From JBFMFH01 sp040752275 (lineage in GTDB: Bacteria; Acidobacteriota; Vicinamibacteria; Vicinamibacterales; JAKQTR01), in the NCBI GenBank assembly GCA_040752275.1, contig JBFMFH010000126.1, forward strand, positions 1-23,777: a stretch of 23,777 bases of DNA. Direction: 5' to 3'. This document shows positions 14,635-21,690 of this stretch, piece by piece. Under the pieces are notes generated by a model. The model searched no databases, was not told the DNA's origin, and worked only from the letters and a program-made list of their open reading frames with translations. Each line of letters opens with the position of its first letter. Position 1 is the first letter of the stretch. A program made the position numbers and the translations under genes.

Positions 14635-15380
14635 CCTCCGGCCTCCCCGCCGGCAGTCGCGCCAACTGCGGTCGCTGCTCGCCCGACGGCGCGGCGGTAT
14701 CGGTCCCGCAGCGTGTCCGATCCCTGGTCCACCTCCGCCAGGCGTCCGTCGCGCAGCACCGCCGCCCGGTCCAGCAGGCCTTCGGCGAGGTCCAGGTCGT
14801 GTGTGGCAACGATGACGATCCGGTCTCCCGCCCGCAGTTCACGCAGGCGCCGGACGAGAGCCTGCCCCGAGGCGTCGTCGAGCCCCGTGAAGGGTTCGTC
14901 CAGCAGCAGCAGCCTGGGCTCGTGGAGCAGGGCACGCTCCAGCGCCAGGCGCTGCCGCATGCCTCGCGAAAAGCTCGACACCGCGTCACTGGCACGGTCG
15001 GACAACCGGGCCCGGGCGAGGGCGCCGGCTACCCGCGGGCCGACGGCGTCGAGGCCGTACAGCCGCGCGAAGAACTCGAGATTCTCGCAGGCGGTGAGCT
15101 CCGGGTACAAGTACAGATCATGACCCAGGAGTCCGATGCATCTCCGCAATGCCGGCCCGGCCTCGCGCGCCGAGGTGCCTCCGAACGTGACGTCGCCTGA
15201 TGAGGGCGCCAGCAACGTCGAGAGGATGGCGAGAAGCGTCGACTTGCCCGCTCCGTTGGGTCCAAGCAGGCCGACGATTTCACCGGAGCGGCACTCCAGA
15301 TTGATACGATGCAGCGCACGGCGCCGGCCGAAGTGCCGCGAAACATCGCGCAGGACGAGGCGGTCGAAGTCCACGATCAC
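14631..15380 (-). CDS. ccmA: Heme exporter ATPase CcmA
   Basis: ATPase of the CcmABCD complex; ATP hydrolysis releases heme-loaded CcmE. The 249-aa protein has Walker A GPNGAGKST (40-48), the ABC signature FSRGMRQR (137-144), Walker B LLLLDEP (157-163) and the H-loop VATHDLDLAEG. The tail after about residue 225 is Ala/Gly/Thr-rich. The start is GTG 15380, overlapping the previous stop (GTGA); another GTG two codons later is possible. A clear strong ribosome-binding site is lacking, so translation is probably coupled to the upstream gene. Confidence 0.94.
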   Translation of the reverse strand: MIVDFDRLVLRDVSRHFGRRRALHRINLECRSGEIVGLLGPNGAGKSTLLAILSTLLAPSSGDVTFGGTSAREAGPALRRCIGLLGHDLYLYPELTACENLEFFARLYGLDAVGPRVAGALARARLSDRASDAVSSFSRGMRQRLALERALLHEPRLLLLDEPFTGLDDASGQALVRRLRELRAGDRIVIVATHDLDLAEGLLDRAAVLRDGRLAEVDQGSDTLRDRYRRAVGRAATAVGATAGGEAGG

Positions 15381-16600
15381 CCGTGACGTTCCGCGCCACC
15401 ACCCACGACGGGTTGCTGATCGAGTTCGCCGTAGACGCGTTCGAGCTGGGCGATGAGCGACTCCCGGCGTTCCACCTGGCGGCCAGCGTCGCCCCCGGCC
15501 GCTCGCAGGCGCTCGACCCTGGCCAGGTCGGCCATGAGGCGCTCGCGCCGGCTCTCGAGCTGGGCGCGCCGCAACTGCGCGGCGGATTGCCCTCCTGTCG
15601 ACCAGGACGCCCAGACGCCGACCCCGATGACGAGGAGGGCTGCCACGATGGTCAGGGTGCGACCCAGGCGGGTCCGGCTGGGCAGGCCGTTCAACTCGAG
15701 GACGAATGGCGTACCGGCCGGAAGTGCCGGGCCCTGTCCGAAGACGAACGCATGCTGGTCGCCCGGCATGTCGCTGACGCCCGTCAGCTGGCGGGAGCTC
15801 AGCTGCACCTTGCCGATCTGCGTCACCACGACCTGCACAGGTGTCCAGGCGATCGGAAACGCCTGAGTCAGTCTGCGCGACACGCCCGCCGGCGACAGGC
15901 GATAGGCGAGCTGGACGGGCGTCGTGCCGGGCTGGATCGGTCCGGCGATCGAGGCCGTCCGTCCGCGCAGCGTCATCTGCGTCGACGAGCCCTCGAGCGG
16001 CGACGGCGATTCCGCCTCGGCCGGCAACTCGAACACCAGCTCCCGCGGCGGCGCCATAGGTGTCGATGCCGGATTGACGAGCTCGAGCAAGTAGAACACC
16101 TCGAGTTCGTCGTCGTCGAACTCGATGTGAATGCGGCTTTGGCCGCCGAATGCCACCTCCCCGGCGGGAATCGGCGCGACTGCAGCCAGGGGCGGCCCGG
16201 CACCGGCCGGTGTCGATGCGGCCCCGACTCCCGCGGCGAGCAGCACACGGACGCCGGCCCCGGCCGGCAACGGGAAGCTCTGCGATTCGAGCGTCTCGCC
16301 ATCGACTTCCGCCACGGCATGCACGGTGACTCCGGCCGGCAGGTTCTCGAAGGTGGCGCGACCCGTCCCGTCCGTGGTCGCGCGGCGCGTCTCGGCGCCG
16401 ACGTGCAGTTCAACCGGGTGATTGGCGATGTCGTTGCCCAGCTGGCCGCGCACCAGCCGGACCACGACCGTGCCGGCCGGGGTATCGCCCGTCGGCATCG
16501 GGATCCCGGACATTTGTCTCGCGTCGGGCATCTGCGCGGCGGCCGGAGGGCCGCCGGCCATCGCGGCCAGCATCGCCGCAGCCAGCAGTCTCCGCTTCAC
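15377..16600 (-). CDS. Exported membrane protein with carboxypeptidase-regulatory-like domain, in ccm operon
   Basis: A 407-aa protein without a name I recognise. It has a signal peptide (about 1-23), a beta-rich carboxypeptidase-regulatory/transthyretin-like domain (about 42-112, with the typical TTDGTGRATFENLPAG), a second beta-rich region (about 148-310), one membrane helix (about 317-333) and a cytoplasmic arginine-rich coiled coil (about 341-393). Start GTG 16600 has AGGGGG six nt upstream and overlaps the stop of the gene before (GTGA). It also overlaps ccmA downstream, so it is embedded in the ccm operon. The topology would place the beta domains in the periplasm, a plausible position for a chaperone or scaffold for apocytochrome or CcmE, but this is inference from context. 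Confidence 0.8.
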   Translation of the reverse strand: MKRRLLAAAMLAAMAGGPPAAAQMPDARQMSGIPMPTGDTPAGTVVVRLVRGQLGNDIANHPVELHVGAETRRATTDGTGRATFENLPAGVTVHAVAEVDGETLESQSFPLPAGAGVRVLLAAGVGAASTPAGAGPPLAAVAPIPAGEVAFGGQSRIHIEFDDDELEVFYLLELVNPASTPMAPPRELVFELPAEAESPSPLEGSSTQMTLRGRTASIAGPIQPGTTPVQLAYRLSPAGVSRRLTQAFPIAWTPVQVVVTQIGKVQLSSRQLTGVSDMPGDQHAFVFGQGPALPAGTPFVLELNGLPSRTRLGRTLTIVAALLVIGVGVWASWSTGGQSAAQLRRAQLESRRERLMADLARVERLRAAGGDAGRQVERRESLIAQLERVYGELDQQPVVGGGAERHG

Positions 16601-17208
16601 GCCACACCCCCTGTCAGCGCGGCCCCGCACGCCTTGCAGTAGCGCGCGTCACTGTCGTTGGCGGTCCGGCACCCCGCACACACCGTCGCGTGCGGCACGA
16701 TGGGTCCCGGCGCGGCGGGGGGCCGCGCCCCCTGCCCCGGTTCCCGGCCGAGCAGGGCCGCCAGATCCCGCTCGATGAGCGCACGATAGCCGGCGTCGCC
16801 GTCGAGCTGGCGGAGCAGACCGGCCGCTCGTTGGCGCAGGCGGGCGGACATCTCCTGGAAGTCGGCGTCGGAGATCTTCTTCATCGCGCGGTCGAACTCG
16901 GCTTCCTTGATCGACCGCAGGACCAGCATCTTCTCGCGCTCGAGTGCCGATCTCGTCCGACCCGCGACCATCTCCACCTGCTCTCCGGCGTCCGTGCGGG
17001 CGAAGGGGGCGAGCGTCCTGAAGACCCCCAGCGCAACCAGCACGGCCGACAGGATGGCAACGGCGACGAGGATGGTGTTGGCCGGGCCGCTCCCCGCGAC
17101 GATGACGGCGCCCGCTGTCACGGAGGCCATCGCCCCGACGAGGAGCAGGTGCCAGGGGTGCAATCCCCCTGCCGCGCGATCGGGCGGTGCGGCTGCCTTG
17201 CCTGTCAT
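16597..17208 (-). CDS. CcmI-like membrane protein with C-terminal zinc ribbon
   Basis: A 203-aa protein with two membrane helices (about 18-40 and 44-66), a helical cytoplasmic stretch containing RSIKEAEFDRAMKKISDADF (98-117), and a C-terminal zinc ribbon (Cys177/Cys180 and Cys191/Cys194). The KEAEFD...ISDADFQEM pattern recalls the N-terminal part of CcmI/CycH, where a similar element links the second helix to the TPR domain, but no TPR is present. The ATG has AGGAG five nt upstream. It lies 14 nt after ccmF, the place where CcmI-type genes occur, and overlaps the next gene. I regard it as a CcmI-like accessory; the zinc ribbon is not part of classical CcmI. Confidence 0.75.
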   Translation of the reverse strand: MTGKAAAPPDRAAGGLHPWHLLLVGAMASVTAGAVIVAGSGPANTILVAVAILSAVLVALGVFRTLAPFARTDAGEQVEMVAGRTRSALEREKMLVLRSIKEAEFDRAMKKISDADFQEMSARLRQRAAGLLRQLDGDAGYRALIERDLAALLGREPGQGARPPAAPGPIVPHATVCAGCRTANDSDARYCKACGAALTGGVA

Positions 17209-17222
17209 AGGGACTCCTGACT

Positions 17223-19220
17223 TCACCGGACTGGCGTGACGACGGTCCCGGCTGCCACGCGGGCCTGCGCGAAGGCGAACGCGCGCTCTGGGAGCAGGGC
17301 GATGCCGGTCCCCAGCACCATGATCCCGAAGCCCGCCCAGATCCAGTTCACCAGCGGATTGACGACAACCTGGAGGCTCATCGACTGGTCCTTCAGTTCG
17401 TAGGCCGGCATGACGAGATACAGGTCCTCGGCCACAGTACGGCGAATGGCCACCTCGGTGGTCGGCTGCTCCTCGTGCTTGCGGAAGAACCACCGAGCCG
17501 GGTACATCGTGCCGAGCGCCTTGCCGTCCTCGGACACGGCCACGTGCCCCGTGACCATCTGCTTCTGGGCGTCCTCGGTGACCTTCACGCCGTTGTTGCG
17601 GACGGTGTAGTGGCCGACCTTCGCCTCCTGGCCCTGCTGGAGGAGCATCTGGCGGTCGATCTTGAACCCTTCGCCAGCGAACCCGAGGAACATCAGAGTG
17701 ATGCCCAGATGAACGATGTATCCGCCGTAGCGGCGGCGTTCGCGCATGACGAGCCCGATCAGGGCAGTGAGGACGTCGGTGCCCGTCGCGTCCTTACGGA
17801 CTCGGGTGCCTCGGACGAACTCCTGGATGATCGTGGCGAACACGAAGGCGCAGAGCGCGAAGCAGATACCCGACGCCCACACGCGGACGCCCAGGGCGAT
17901 GAAGCTCGCCGTGACGATCAGCGTGAAGAGCACCGGCCACAGGAACTGGTCGCGGAGATTGCTGAACGTCGACCGGCGCCACGCCAGGAGCGGAGCGATC
18001 CCCGTCAACGCGAGCAGGATGAGCCCGATGGGCGTCATCCAGCGGGTGAAGAACGGCGGTCCCACGGTCAGCCGGTTCCCCGTGAGCGCCTCGCTGATGG
18101 TCGGAAACATGGTGCCCAGCAGCACGAGCATGGCCGACATGACCAGGATCCAGTTGTTCGCGACGAACGCCGCCTCGCGCGAGACCCACGAATCGAGATC
18201 GTAACGGGGCTTGAGCAGTGGCAGCCGGTAGATGACGAAGCCGAAGCTCACGACGAGCGTCGCCAGCATGAAGACGGTGAACATCCAGGCCAGGGCGCGA
18301 TCCTCACCGAAGGCGTGAACCGACTGCACCACGCCCGATCGAGTCATGAAGGTACCGAAGATCGTCAGGAAGAAGGTCAGGATGACGAGCGTCATGTTCC
18401 AGACCTTGAGCATCCCCCTGCGCTCCTGCACGATGACGGAGTGCAGGAACGCCGACGCCGTGAACCACGGCAGCAGGCCGGCGTCTTCCACCGGATCCCA
18501 GCCCCAGTAGCCGCCCCAGCCCAGTTCCTCGTAGGCCCAGATCATGCCGAGGGTGAGGCCCAGCGAGAGGAACAGCCAACTGATCATCGTCCAACGGCGA
18601 ACCGCCCTCAGCCACGAGTCGTCGAGATGCCCCGTGATGAGCGCCGCCAAGCCGAACGCAAAGGGGATCGTCATGCCCACGAACCCGGTGTACAGGCTCG
18701 GGGGATGCACCACCATGTAGATGTTCTGCAGGAGCGGGTTGAGCCCCTGGCCGTCGGAAGGCGTCTGGACCAGGTAGGTCTCGAAGGGGTTCTTGTGGAC
18801 CACCATCAGGAACAGGAAGAACAGTTGCACGACCGAGATGACGGCGACCACATAGGGGATGAGTTCCCGGTGCCTGTCACGGTTGACGTAGACGGCGAGC
18901 GCGCCGAACACGGCGAGCAGGAACACCCAGAACATGATCGAGCCGTCAAGCCCGCCCCAGTACGAGGTCAGCTTGTAGAAGACGGGCTGAGCCGCGTCGG
19001 AGTAGCGCTGGACGTACTTGATCGAGTAGTCGTTTGTGACAAAGGCGTGCACGATGACCGCGGAGCCGAGGGTCATCAAAGCTGCGGCCAGGTAGAAGGC
19101 GCCGACCCCGCTCTCGATCAGCCGGCGGGACCCGCGGCGGGCGCCTGCAATCGAGGCAGCGATGGCATAGGCGCAGACGACGAAGGTGGCGTACAGCGTG
19201 AACGTGCCCAGTGAGGCCAT
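17223..19220 (-). CDS. ccmF: Cytochrome c heme lyase subunit CcmF
   Basis: Integral membrane heme lyase core that takes heme from CcmE and attaches it to apocytochrome c in the periplasm. The 665-aa length and about 13-15 hydrophobic segments fit CcmF. Motifs are YSDAAQPVFYKLTSYWGGLDGS (start of domain, near 73-94), VVHPPSLYTGF with His172, the WWD domain LGWGGYWGWDPVEDAGLLPW (233-252), AFLHS with His260, and GTFMTRSGVVQSVHAF. The family usually has Asn where this protein has Asp246 in the WDPVE(N/D) sequence. The C-terminal region contains a periplasmic beta domain. ATG 19220 is preceded by an AGGTGG site at longish spacing. A TTGACA box lies in the gap to ccmE. Confidence 0.96.
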   Translation of the reverse strand: MASLGTFTLYATFVVCAYAIAASIAGARRGSRRLIESGVGAFYLAAALMTLGSAVIVHAFVTNDYSIKYVQRYSDAAQPVFYKLTSYWGGLDGSIMFWVFLLAVFGALAVYVNRDRHRELIPYVVAVISVVQLFFLFLMVVHKNPFETYLVQTPSDGQGLNPLLQNIYMVVHPPSLYTGFVGMTIPFAFGLAALITGHLDDSWLRAVRRWTMISWLFLSLGLTLGMIWAYEELGWGGYWGWDPVEDAGLLPWFTASAFLHSVIVQERRGMLKVWNMTLVILTFFLTIFGTFMTRSGVVQSVHAFGEDRALAWMFTVFMLATLVVSFGFVIYRLPLLKPRYDLDSWVSREAAFVANNWILVMSAMLVLLGTMFPTISEALTGNRLTVGPPFFTRWMTPIGLILLALTGIAPLLAWRRSTFSNLRDQFLWPVLFTLIVTASFIALGVRVWASGICFALCAFVFATIIQEFVRGTRVRKDATGTDVLTALIGLVMRERRRYGGYIVHLGITLMFLGFAGEGFKIDRQMLLQQGQEAKVGHYTVRNNGVKVTEDAQKQMVTGHVAVSEDGKALGTMYPARWFFRKHEEQPTTEVAIRRTVAEDLYLVMPAYELKDQSMSLQVVVNPLVNWIWAGFGIMVLGTGIALLPERAFAFAQARVAAGTVVTPVR

Positions 19221-19300
19221 AAGTCGGATCCACCTACAGGAAGGGGTCGCCGCACGCCCGTCCCGAGCGCGGGGCGAACACGTAGGCTGATGGAGTCACG

Positions 19301-19306
19301 TGTCAA
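19301..19306 (-). promoter_or_regulatory. Candidate -35 box upstream of ccmF
   Basis: An exact TTGACA lies on the minus strand in the 107-bp ccmE-ccmF gap, followed at 16-18 bp by the weak TACGTG/CGTGTT region rather than a good -10 box. The same gap has a 6-bp inverted repeat ACACGT/ACGTGT (19278-19283 and 19298-19303). It may give ccmF and the following genes a promoter of their own, separate from ccmE. Confidence 0.3.
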
Positions 19307-19327
19307 GTGGGGCCGGGCGCACGGGGA

Positions 19328-19744
19328 CTAGGCGCCCGGGCTGCCCTGCCCTTTCTTCGGCTCGTACTTGGACGGGCACTTCGCCATGACGCCGTTGGGC
19401 GCGACCCTGAACCCGCCGGGTTCGAGGACGCCTTTCAGCACCACTTCGGAGTCGTCCTTGAAGGTATCGGGCACGATGCCCGTGTACATCGCGTCCACCA
19501 CGGCACCCTTGGAGTGGACCTTGAAGCGATACTCGAGGGAGTCGCGTTTGCGCAGGATCGAGTCCTTGACGACATGCCCGTGCAACTGGAGGTTCTTGCC
19601 CTCCCACTGCGCCGGGTTGGCCATGACTTCGTCGACGTGTTTGTAGTACTCCGTCCCTTCACTGAGGGTTGACCACAGCAGCCCCGCCAGCGCCAGGACC
19701 AGGACCACGCTCGTCAGACCGACTTTGAGGGCTTTCTGTCTCAT
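19328..19744 (-). CDS. ccmE: Heme chaperone CcmE, cysteine (CxxxY) variant
   Basis: Periplasmic heme carrier that passes heme from CcmABCD to CcmF. The 138-aa protein has an N-terminal anchor (about 8-24) and an OB-fold domain with LQLHGHVVKDSI (52-63), a FKVHSKG strand and VVLKGVLEPGGF (101-112). Classical CcmE binds heme covalently through a His in an HxxxY motif. Here the site reads MAKCPSKY, giving Cys123-x3-Tyr127. Cys-type CcmE proteins are known from some sulfate reducers and archaea, in a System I variant that lacks CcmG and CcmH; no ccmG or ccmH is in this window. The ATG lacks a clear ribosome-binding site. It follows maf by 59 nt. Confidence 0.93.
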   Translation of the reverse strand: MRQKALKVGLTSVVLVLALAGLLWSTLSEGTEYYKHVDEVMANPAQWEGKNLQLHGHVVKDSILRKRDSLEYRFKVHSKGAVVDAMYTGIVPDTFKDDSEVVLKGVLEPGGFRVAPNGVMAKCPSKYEPKKGQGSPGA

Positions 19745-19803
19745 AGGCTTGGAGTTAGCAGTTCCCGTGACATCAACAGAATACCGCCCCGACCGAGGCC
19801 TGG

Positions 19804-20388
19804 TCAATTCTCGCCAGCCCTCGCCTCCTCGCTTCGCTGCAGTTGGGCCAGCAGGCGGCGGACGCAACCGAGCGGCAGGCCGACCACGTTGTCGAACGGG
19901 CCCTCGACAACCCGGCAAAACCGGGCGCCAAGACCCTGGATGGCATACGCGCCCGCCTTGTCGAGGGCTTCCCCCGTCTTCACGTACCAGTCGACATCGT
20001 CGTCGCTCAAGGGGACGAACTCGACCCGTGATCGTTCGACCGCGGCGGCGCCGCGTCCGTGCCACTCCACCGCCACCCCGGTGAACACCTCGTGAACCCG
20101 TCCTGACAGCAGACGCAACATCCGCGCCGCGTCGGAAGGATCCGCCGGCTTTCCGAGGATGAGATCGCCGACGACCACGGCCGTGTCGGCGGCGATGACC
20201 GGACGGTCCGGGTACCGTCGTCCGACGGCCGTGGCTTTCTCCCGCGCCACCCTGGCGACGTAAATCTCTGCCGGTTCGTCCGGCCGGAGCCGTTCGTCCA
20301 CGTCGGCGGGCACGATGTCGAAGCTCAAGCCGGCCTCTCCGAGGAGATCGGCCCGGCGCGGGGACGCGGAGGCGAGGACGAGGCGCAT
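19804..20388 (-). CDS. maf: Maf-family nucleotide pyrophosphatase
   Basis: A 194-aa Maf protein, a cytoplasmic house-cleaning enzyme that hydrolyses non-canonical or modified nucleoside triphosphates (such as dTTP/UTP or m7GTP analogues) to monophosphates. It begins with the family signature LVLASASPRR (3-12), has YVARVAREKA (43-52), the catalytic-site IAADTAVVV with Asp68 (65-73), GKPADPSDAARML (79-91), VFTGVAV (101-107) and GAYAIQGLGA (146-155). The ATG at 20388 gives the standard N-terminus. It is divergent from the DUF721 gene with about 40 bp between starts and precedes ccmE on the same strand, so it may lead the ccm run. Confidence 0.94.
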   Translation of the reverse strand: MRLVLASASPRRADLLGEAGLSFDIVPADVDERLRPDEPAEIYVARVAREKATAVGRRYPDRPVIAADTAVVVGDLILGKPADPSDAARMLRLLSGRVHEVFTGVAVEWHGRGAAAVERSRVEFVPLSDDDVDWYVKTGEALDKAGAYAIQGLGARFCRVVEGPFDNVVGLPLGCVRRLLAQLQRSEEARAGEN

Positions 20389-20428
20389 CGCCGGATGATA
20401 CACTGTCGCCGCTGAGCGCTCGGTCGCC

Positions 20429-20845
20429 GTGAAACCCATCCAGCCCATCATGTCCGACGTGGTTGCCAGGCTCGTCAGGCCAGCGCCCCTGTCGGCCGAG
20501 AAGGTGCTGTTTGCGTGGCGGATGGCCGTGGGAACGGCGCTGTCTCGTGTCACGCTGGTCCGGCTGCGCAATGATGGGTGCCTAATAGTGTCGCTGCAGG
20601 ACGAGCGCTGGCGGCCCGAGCTCGAGCGTGCGTCGGCCCTCGTTCGCGAGCGCATGACGGCGACGCTCGGAGCCGACGTCCTGCGGGACGTCCGGCTGGT
20701 CGGCGGGCCTGAAGAGGCGAACAGGCGTCCGGCCCGGGCACGTGCCGCTCCACGACGCCGAACGCCTGGTCCGCCGGCACCGGCCGGAGCATCCGCGAGG
20801 CACGAACGTACCGCCCCCGCGACCAGAAAAAGGAGACCACGATGA
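20429..20845 (+). CDS. DUF721 protein (DciA-like)
   Basis: A 138-aa protein with the DUF721/DciA fold: an N-terminal helix with the pattern KVLFAWRMAVGTALSRVT (25-42), a short beta hairpin LRNDGCLIVSLQDERWRPEL (46-65) and the ERASALVRERM helix (66-76). DciA is the ancestral loader or partner of the DnaB helicase in many bacteria. The last 45 residues are Ala/Pro/Arg-rich and probably disordered and nucleic-acid binding. Start choices are GTG 20429 or ATG 20450; neither has a good ribosome-binding site. The stop overlaps the next ATG by 4 nt (ATGA), coupling it to a fatty-acid or hydroxybutyrate gene of unrelated function. Confidence 0.75.
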   Translation: MKPIQPIMSDVVARLVRPAPLSAEKVLFAWRMAVGTALSRVTLVRLRNDGCLIVSLQDERWRPELERASALVRERMTATLGADVLRDVRLVGGPEEANRRPARARAAPRRRTPGPPAPAGASARHERTAPATRKRRPR

Positions 20846-21690
20846 TCAAGACCGTAGGCGTAGTGGGTGCCGGGACGATGGGAAGCGGCATCGCGCAGGT
20901 GTTCGCGCAGGCGGGCTACGACGTGATCGTGCAGGACATCGCCGCAAAGGCGCTGGACAAGGCAAAGGCCACCATCGAGAAGAGCTTGGGCAAGTTCGTG
21001 GAGAAGGGCAAACTCGCAGCAGCCGATCGCGACGCGGCCCTCGGGCGCCTCGCCTTCGGGACCGGCCTCGACTCGCTTGCTGTTGCGGACTACGTGGTCG
21101 AGGCCGCCATCGAGGACGTCCAGGTCAAGAAGGAGCTGTTCGGAACGCTCGACGCGCTCACGCGGCCGGAGGTCATGCTCACTTCGAATACCTCGTCGAT
21201 CTCGATCACGGCGATTGCGGCGACGACCCATCGCCCCGATCGGGTGCTCGGCATGCACTTCATGAACCCGGTCCCGATGATGGCCCTGGTCGAACTCATT
21301 CGCGGGCAAGCCACCTCGGCCGAGTCCATGCAGGTGGCGGTGGATCTGTGCACGAAGTTGGGCAAGACTCCGGTTGAGTCGGCCGACTTCCCGGGGTTCA
21401 TTGCCAACCGGCTGTTGATGCCGCTCATCAACGAGGCGATCTACGCCGTCATGGAAGGGGTCGGCACGCCCGAAGCGGTCGACACGGTCATGAAGCTCGG
21501 GGCCAACCACCCGATGGGGCCGCTCGCCCTGGCGGATCTGATTGGCCTCGACGTCTGCCTCGCCATCATGAACGTCATCCACGATGGACTCGGCGATCCG
21601 AAATACCGGCCCTGTCCCCTGCTGAAGCGGATGGTGGCGGGGGGGTACCTTGGGCGGAAGAGCGGGCGGGGGTTCTACAACTACGGATAG
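20842..21690 (+). CDS. hbd: 3-hydroxybutyryl-CoA dehydrogenase
   Basis: NAD(P)-dependent oxidoreduction of 3-hydroxyacyl-CoA to 3-oxoacyl-CoA, in fatty-acid or butyrate/hydroxybutyrate metabolism. The 282-aa protein has the Rossmann motif GVVGAGTMGSGIAQVFA (6-22), EAAIED (87-92), SNTSS (115-119), the catalytic His in MHFMNPVPMM (His139), Glu151, and FIANR with Asn189. The 3HCDH C-terminal dimerisation domain follows, with a GRKSGRGFYNYG end. AGGAG eight nt upstream of the ATG is the strongest ribosome-binding site in this part of the window. The gene is followed by a heptamer repeat and a convergent gene whose open frame overlaps it. Confidence 0.95.
   Translation: MIKTVGVVGAGTMGSGIAQVFAQAGYDVIVQDIAAKALDKAKATIEKSLGKFVEKGKLAAADRDAALGRLAFGTGLDSLAVADYVVEAAIEDVQVKKELFGTLDALTRPEVMLTSNTSSISITAIAATTHRPDRVLGMHFMNPVPMMALVELIRGQATSAESMQVAVDLCTKLGKTPVESADFPGFIANRLLMPLINEAIYAVMEGVGTPEAVDTVMKLGANHPMGPLALADLIGLDVCLAIMNVIHDGLGDPKYRPCPLLKRMVAGGYLGRKSGRGFYNYG

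Noticed and set aside
15383..16642. A 419-codon plus-strand frame opposite the exported ccm-linked protein
   Set aside because: Antisense shadow with low-complexity, charged composition and no motif. The minus-strand gene has a signal peptide, start site and operon overlaps.
17475..19214. A 579-codon open frame on the plus strand opposite ccmF
   Set aside because: It is fully antisense to a clear ccmF, is rich in His, Glu, Arg and Gln as expected from the complement of hydrophobic codons in GC-rich DNA, and has no recognisable domain.
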